A stretch of DNA of 7,124 bases from assembly GCA_003448025.1 (NCBI GenBank), contig DLXL01000097.1, forward strand, positions 8,443 to 15,566, written 5' to 3'. The DNA comes from Saprospirales bacterium. Lineage in GTDB: Bacteria; Bacteroidota; Bacteroidia; Chitinophagales; Saprospiraceae. This document shows, one piece after another, positions 5,387 to 7,124 of the stretch. Below the pieces are notes generated by a model. It did no database searches, was not told the DNA's origin, and was given only the letters and a program-made list of their open reading frames with translations. Within the stretch, counting starts at the first letter, position 1. Each line of letters starts with the position of its first letter. Both the position numbers and the translations under genes were made by a program.

Positions 5387-6130
5387 ATGCATGACTTAAA
5401 ATCACAGATAAACCCGGAAAAAGTTCCTCAGCATATTGCCATCATTATGGATGGTAACGGACGTTGGGCGAAACAGAAAGGAATGCCCAGGGTATTGGGG
5501 CATCATAGCGGCGTTAAAAGTGTTCGGGAAGTAACCGAAGCAGCTGCCCAAATTGGCGTAAAATATCTAACCCTTTATGCCTTCAGTACAGAAAACTGGA
5601 ATCGGCCTCCGGCAGAGGTAACCGCCCTTATGAGTCTGCTGGTTGAAACGATCAAGGGTGAAATCAGCGACCTCAATAAAAATGGTGTCCGGCTGACGGC
5701 CATTGGCGACATCGAGGCACTGCCAGCCGCTACCCTGAAAACCCTGAAGGAGGGTATTGAAAAAACCAAAGACAACCAAAGAATAACACTGGTACTCGCG
5801 CTCAATTATTCTGCTAAATGGGAAATCCTTCATGCGACCAGATTGTTGGCAGAACGCGTTAAATCCGGCGAGTTGAATCCGGCAGACATCACGGAGGCGA
5901 TGTTTGAACAGGTACTAAGCACTCACGGCATTCCTGACCCGGAACTTTTAATCAGAACCAGCGGTGAAGCCCGTCTTTCCAACTTTTTGCTTTGGCAGGT
6001 AGCCTACGCTGAGCTCTATTTCACTCCCGTTTTTTGGCCAGACTTTGGACAAAAAGAATTGTTTGAAGCAATCCTGAGCTACCAAAACCGGGAACGCAGA
6101 TTCGGCCGTATCAGCGAACAATTAACCTAA
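5387..6130 (+). CDS. uppS: Isoprenyl transferase (undecaprenyl diphosphate synthase)
   Basis: This enzyme adds cis-isoprene units from isopentenyl diphosphate to farnesyl diphosphate to make the C55 lipid carrier used for peptidoglycan and surface glycans; it acts at the inner face of the membrane. From ATG 5387 the protein is 247 aa, normal for the family. Signature motifs are all present: HIAIIMDGNGRW with the Mg-binding D22, GHHSG, LTLYAFSTENW (66-71 for FSTENW), LALNYSAKWEI, and LLIRTSGEARLSNFLLWQ (R190 to R196) followed by AYAELYF with E209 and WPDF. The frame can be read from TTG 5345, but that codon lies in the -7 box, so ATG 5387 is preferred. Its end overlaps the convergent lipoprotein gene by 4 nt. 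In many Bacteroidota uppS is followed by a BamA-type outer-membrane gene (recalled, not searched); that is not so here. Confidence 0.97.
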   Translation: MHDLKSQINPEKVPQHIAIIMDGNGRWAKQKGMPRVLGHHSGVKSVREVTEAAAQIGVKYLTLYAFSTENWNRPPAEVTALMSLLVETIKGEISDLNKNGVRLTAIGDIEALPAATLKTLKEGIEKTKDNQRITLVLALNYSAKWEILHATRLLAERVKSGELNPADITEAMFEQVLSTHGIPDPELLIRTSGEARLSNFLLWQVAYAELYFTPVFWPDFGQKELFEAILSYQNRERRFGRISEQLT

Positions 6131-6960
6131 TCTCGGGCATTAAAGGGCAGTAGGTCAATTTTTTTAATGCCCATGTCTTTTAGTTCGTCTGCCATACCAA
6201 TGGAATATACCTGTAAATTAATCTGGCGCTTTTCATTAGGCTTCATTGGACCTTCCTTATCCCACTGAAATATCTGCCGCATATTCTGATCCTTAGTATC
6301 CAGAACTGTAGCAAACCAGAGCTTATCATCTTTCCCATACACCAGCACTTCAATGCATGGATGGTCGGCTACCATGTTCAATGGATTGATCAGGGGGCCA
6401 GTCATTTGCCAGGCCACCTCCGGCTTCAAGTTTTGACCAGTTTGTTGTGGCACCGACATCTGGATGGAACTCGTCTCAGGAATAGCCAGTATAGGACCAG
6501 GCTTTTGCTCAACAGACCAGGTTGTAAAGGTGAAATTTTGAGGGACTCCGGAAAAGCTGCTCACCGGCCATGAGGCAAAAAAGGACGTCCTGCCTGATGG
6601 AGGCACTGCTTTTGAATATGGCATTACCACCACTCCTGCATGTCCAGAAAAGGCTAATGCACGCCCATTCTGATCCACCGGCCTTGCCTCCAGCCAAAAC
6701 CGCAACCAATTCGCAGACATATTGGAAACAATACCAGCCACACACAAATTGCCCTTATCCACCCAAACATGAACAGAATTCACGTTTGCTACGGTTTCCT
6801 TCGCCTCTTTTGGGATTAACTCAATACCCATCGGCAGCGGATTTGAAATCGATGCAGGTGGAGTTGTTACCGGAGCAGAAACCTTGGGAGCAGATTGATC
6901 ATTTTGACAACTGCCGGTTAACAGGACTATCAATGCAAAGCACAACTGGCGAAAATGCAT
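6127..6960 (-). CDS. Lipoprotein of unknown function
   Basis: I do not recognise this protein. From ATG 6960 it is 277 aa: a signal peptide MHFRQLCFALIVLLTGSC with a good lipobox (TGS before C18), then a Pro/Ser/Thr-rich linker (about 23-42), then a mostly beta-strand body. Residues about 60-130 (VNSVHVWVDKGNLCVAGIVS and on to PPSGRTSFFASW) have the rhythm of an Ig-like FxLYD-type domain: strand, N-S turn, D-x-N-G-R-A, then a P-x-G element. A second beta module follows from about 195 (PCIEVLVYGKDDKLWFATVL) to KKIDLLPF near the end. It probably sits on the periplasmic or outer-membrane side. The frame can be read from TTG 6990, but that codon is part of the promoter -7 box. It is convergent with uppS. 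Function is unknown; domain likeness is weak. Confidence 0.8.
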   Translation of the reverse strand: MHFRQLCFALIVLLTGSCQNDQSAPKVSAPVTTPPASISNPLPMGIELIPKEAKETVANVNSVHVWVDKGNLCVAGIVSNMSANWLRFWLEARPVDQNGRALAFSGHAGVVVMPYSKAVPPSGRTSFFASWPVSSFSGVPQNFTFTTWSVEQKPGPILAIPETSSIQMSVPQQTGQNLKPEVAWQMTGPLINPLNMVADHPCIEVLVYGKDDKLWFATVLDTKDQNMRQIFQWDKEGPMKPNEKRQINLQVYSIGMADELKDMGIKKIDLLPFNARD

Positions 6961-6987
6961 AAAACGCAGGTTTAAGAGAATGAGACG

Positions 6988-6995
6988 CAAAGGTA
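6988..6995 (-). promoter_or_regulatory. -7 promoter element of the lipoprotein gene
   Basis: TACCTTTG on the minus strand (6995 to 6988) is a perfect TAnnTTTG and identical to the uppS box. Transcription would begin near 6981, about 21 nt before ATG 6960. No TTG lies 17-23 nt upstream; that position is filled by ATAAACCC repeats (complement of 6997-7029), so the promoter is either weak or repeat-dependent. Confidence 0.55.
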
Positions 6996-6996
6996 A

Positions 6997-7115
6997 TGGG
7001 TTTATGGGGTTTATGGGTTTATGGGTTTATGTATCCATGAATGACATTACTGGAAGATAATGGGTTTATGGGTTTATGTATCCAGGAAAGATAATACGGG
7101 AAGTTTATGGGTTTA
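6997..7115. repeat. TGGGTTTA octamer repeat array
   Basis: Seven units of TGGGTTTA (one is TGGGGTTTA) lie in three clusters: four at 6997-7029, two at 7061-7076 and one at 7108-7115. Each cluster ends in a related tail, GTATCCA, GTATCCA and GTATCG, so there is also a higher-order repeat (unit tails at 7031-7037, 7078-7084 and 7117-7122; cluster spacing 47 then 39 bp). The array likely continues beyond the window. Confidence 0.85.
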
Positions 7116-7124
7116 AGTATCGAG

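Noticed and set aside
6997..7115. Telomere-like TTTAGGG/TTTATGGG repeats
   Set aside because: The units resemble eukaryotic telomere repeats by chance only; the window is clearly bacterial and the array is short, irregular and next to a bacterial promoter.

Overview
The window reads as chromosomal DNA of a Bacteroidota bacterium. Evidence: several start regions carry the Bacteroidota-type promoter (TTG/TTTG, about 20 nt, TAnnTTTG) and lack clear Shine-Dalgarno sequences; there are two short lipoproteins; and the intergenic DNA is rich in REP-like palindromes and short tandem repeats. A Saprospiraceae/Chitinophagales-like host is my guess from overall style, not something the sequence proves.

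Layout. Positions 1-103 hold two copies of a 63-bp repeat with a perfect REP-like hairpin and GGTTTAT units. A YgjP-type zinc metallopeptidase (122-871, +) and a group III truncated haemoglobin (898-1287, +) follow as a likely two-gene operon. Next is an AT-richer segment (about 1290-3910) that looks like an insert: an XRE/Cro-type regulator on the minus strand (1354-1707); a 316-bp divergent intergenic region with its promoter and a tandem-repeat operator; a Cys-rich lipoprotein resembling fulvocin C-related bacteriocins (2024-2680, +); and a five-helix membrane protein with a C-terminal TlpA/thioredoxin domain (2948-3910, +). An inverted repeat with 21-nt arms lies between the last two genes, and an 85-bp palindrome lies right after the thioredoxin stop. 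Then comes a conserved ATP-grasp-like protein (4020-5219, -), divergent from uppS, undecaprenyl diphosphate synthase (5387-6130, +). uppS overlaps tail-to-tail by 4 nt with a lipoprotein of unknown function (6127-6960, -). The window ends in TGGGTTTA octamer repeats lying directly upstream of that lipoprotein's promoter.

How the genes may work together. The flanking genes are housekeeping or general: cell-wall lipid carrier synthesis, O2/NO-binding globin, peptidase. The most interesting part is 1354-3910. I infer that a small autoregulated repressor faces a secreted protein with ten cysteines in its last 56 residues, followed by a membrane thiol-disulfide oxidoreductase that could form or reshuffle those disulfides. 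This is a candidate regulated module for making a disulfide-rich bacteriocin-like peptide. The grouping and function are inference from domain content and order.
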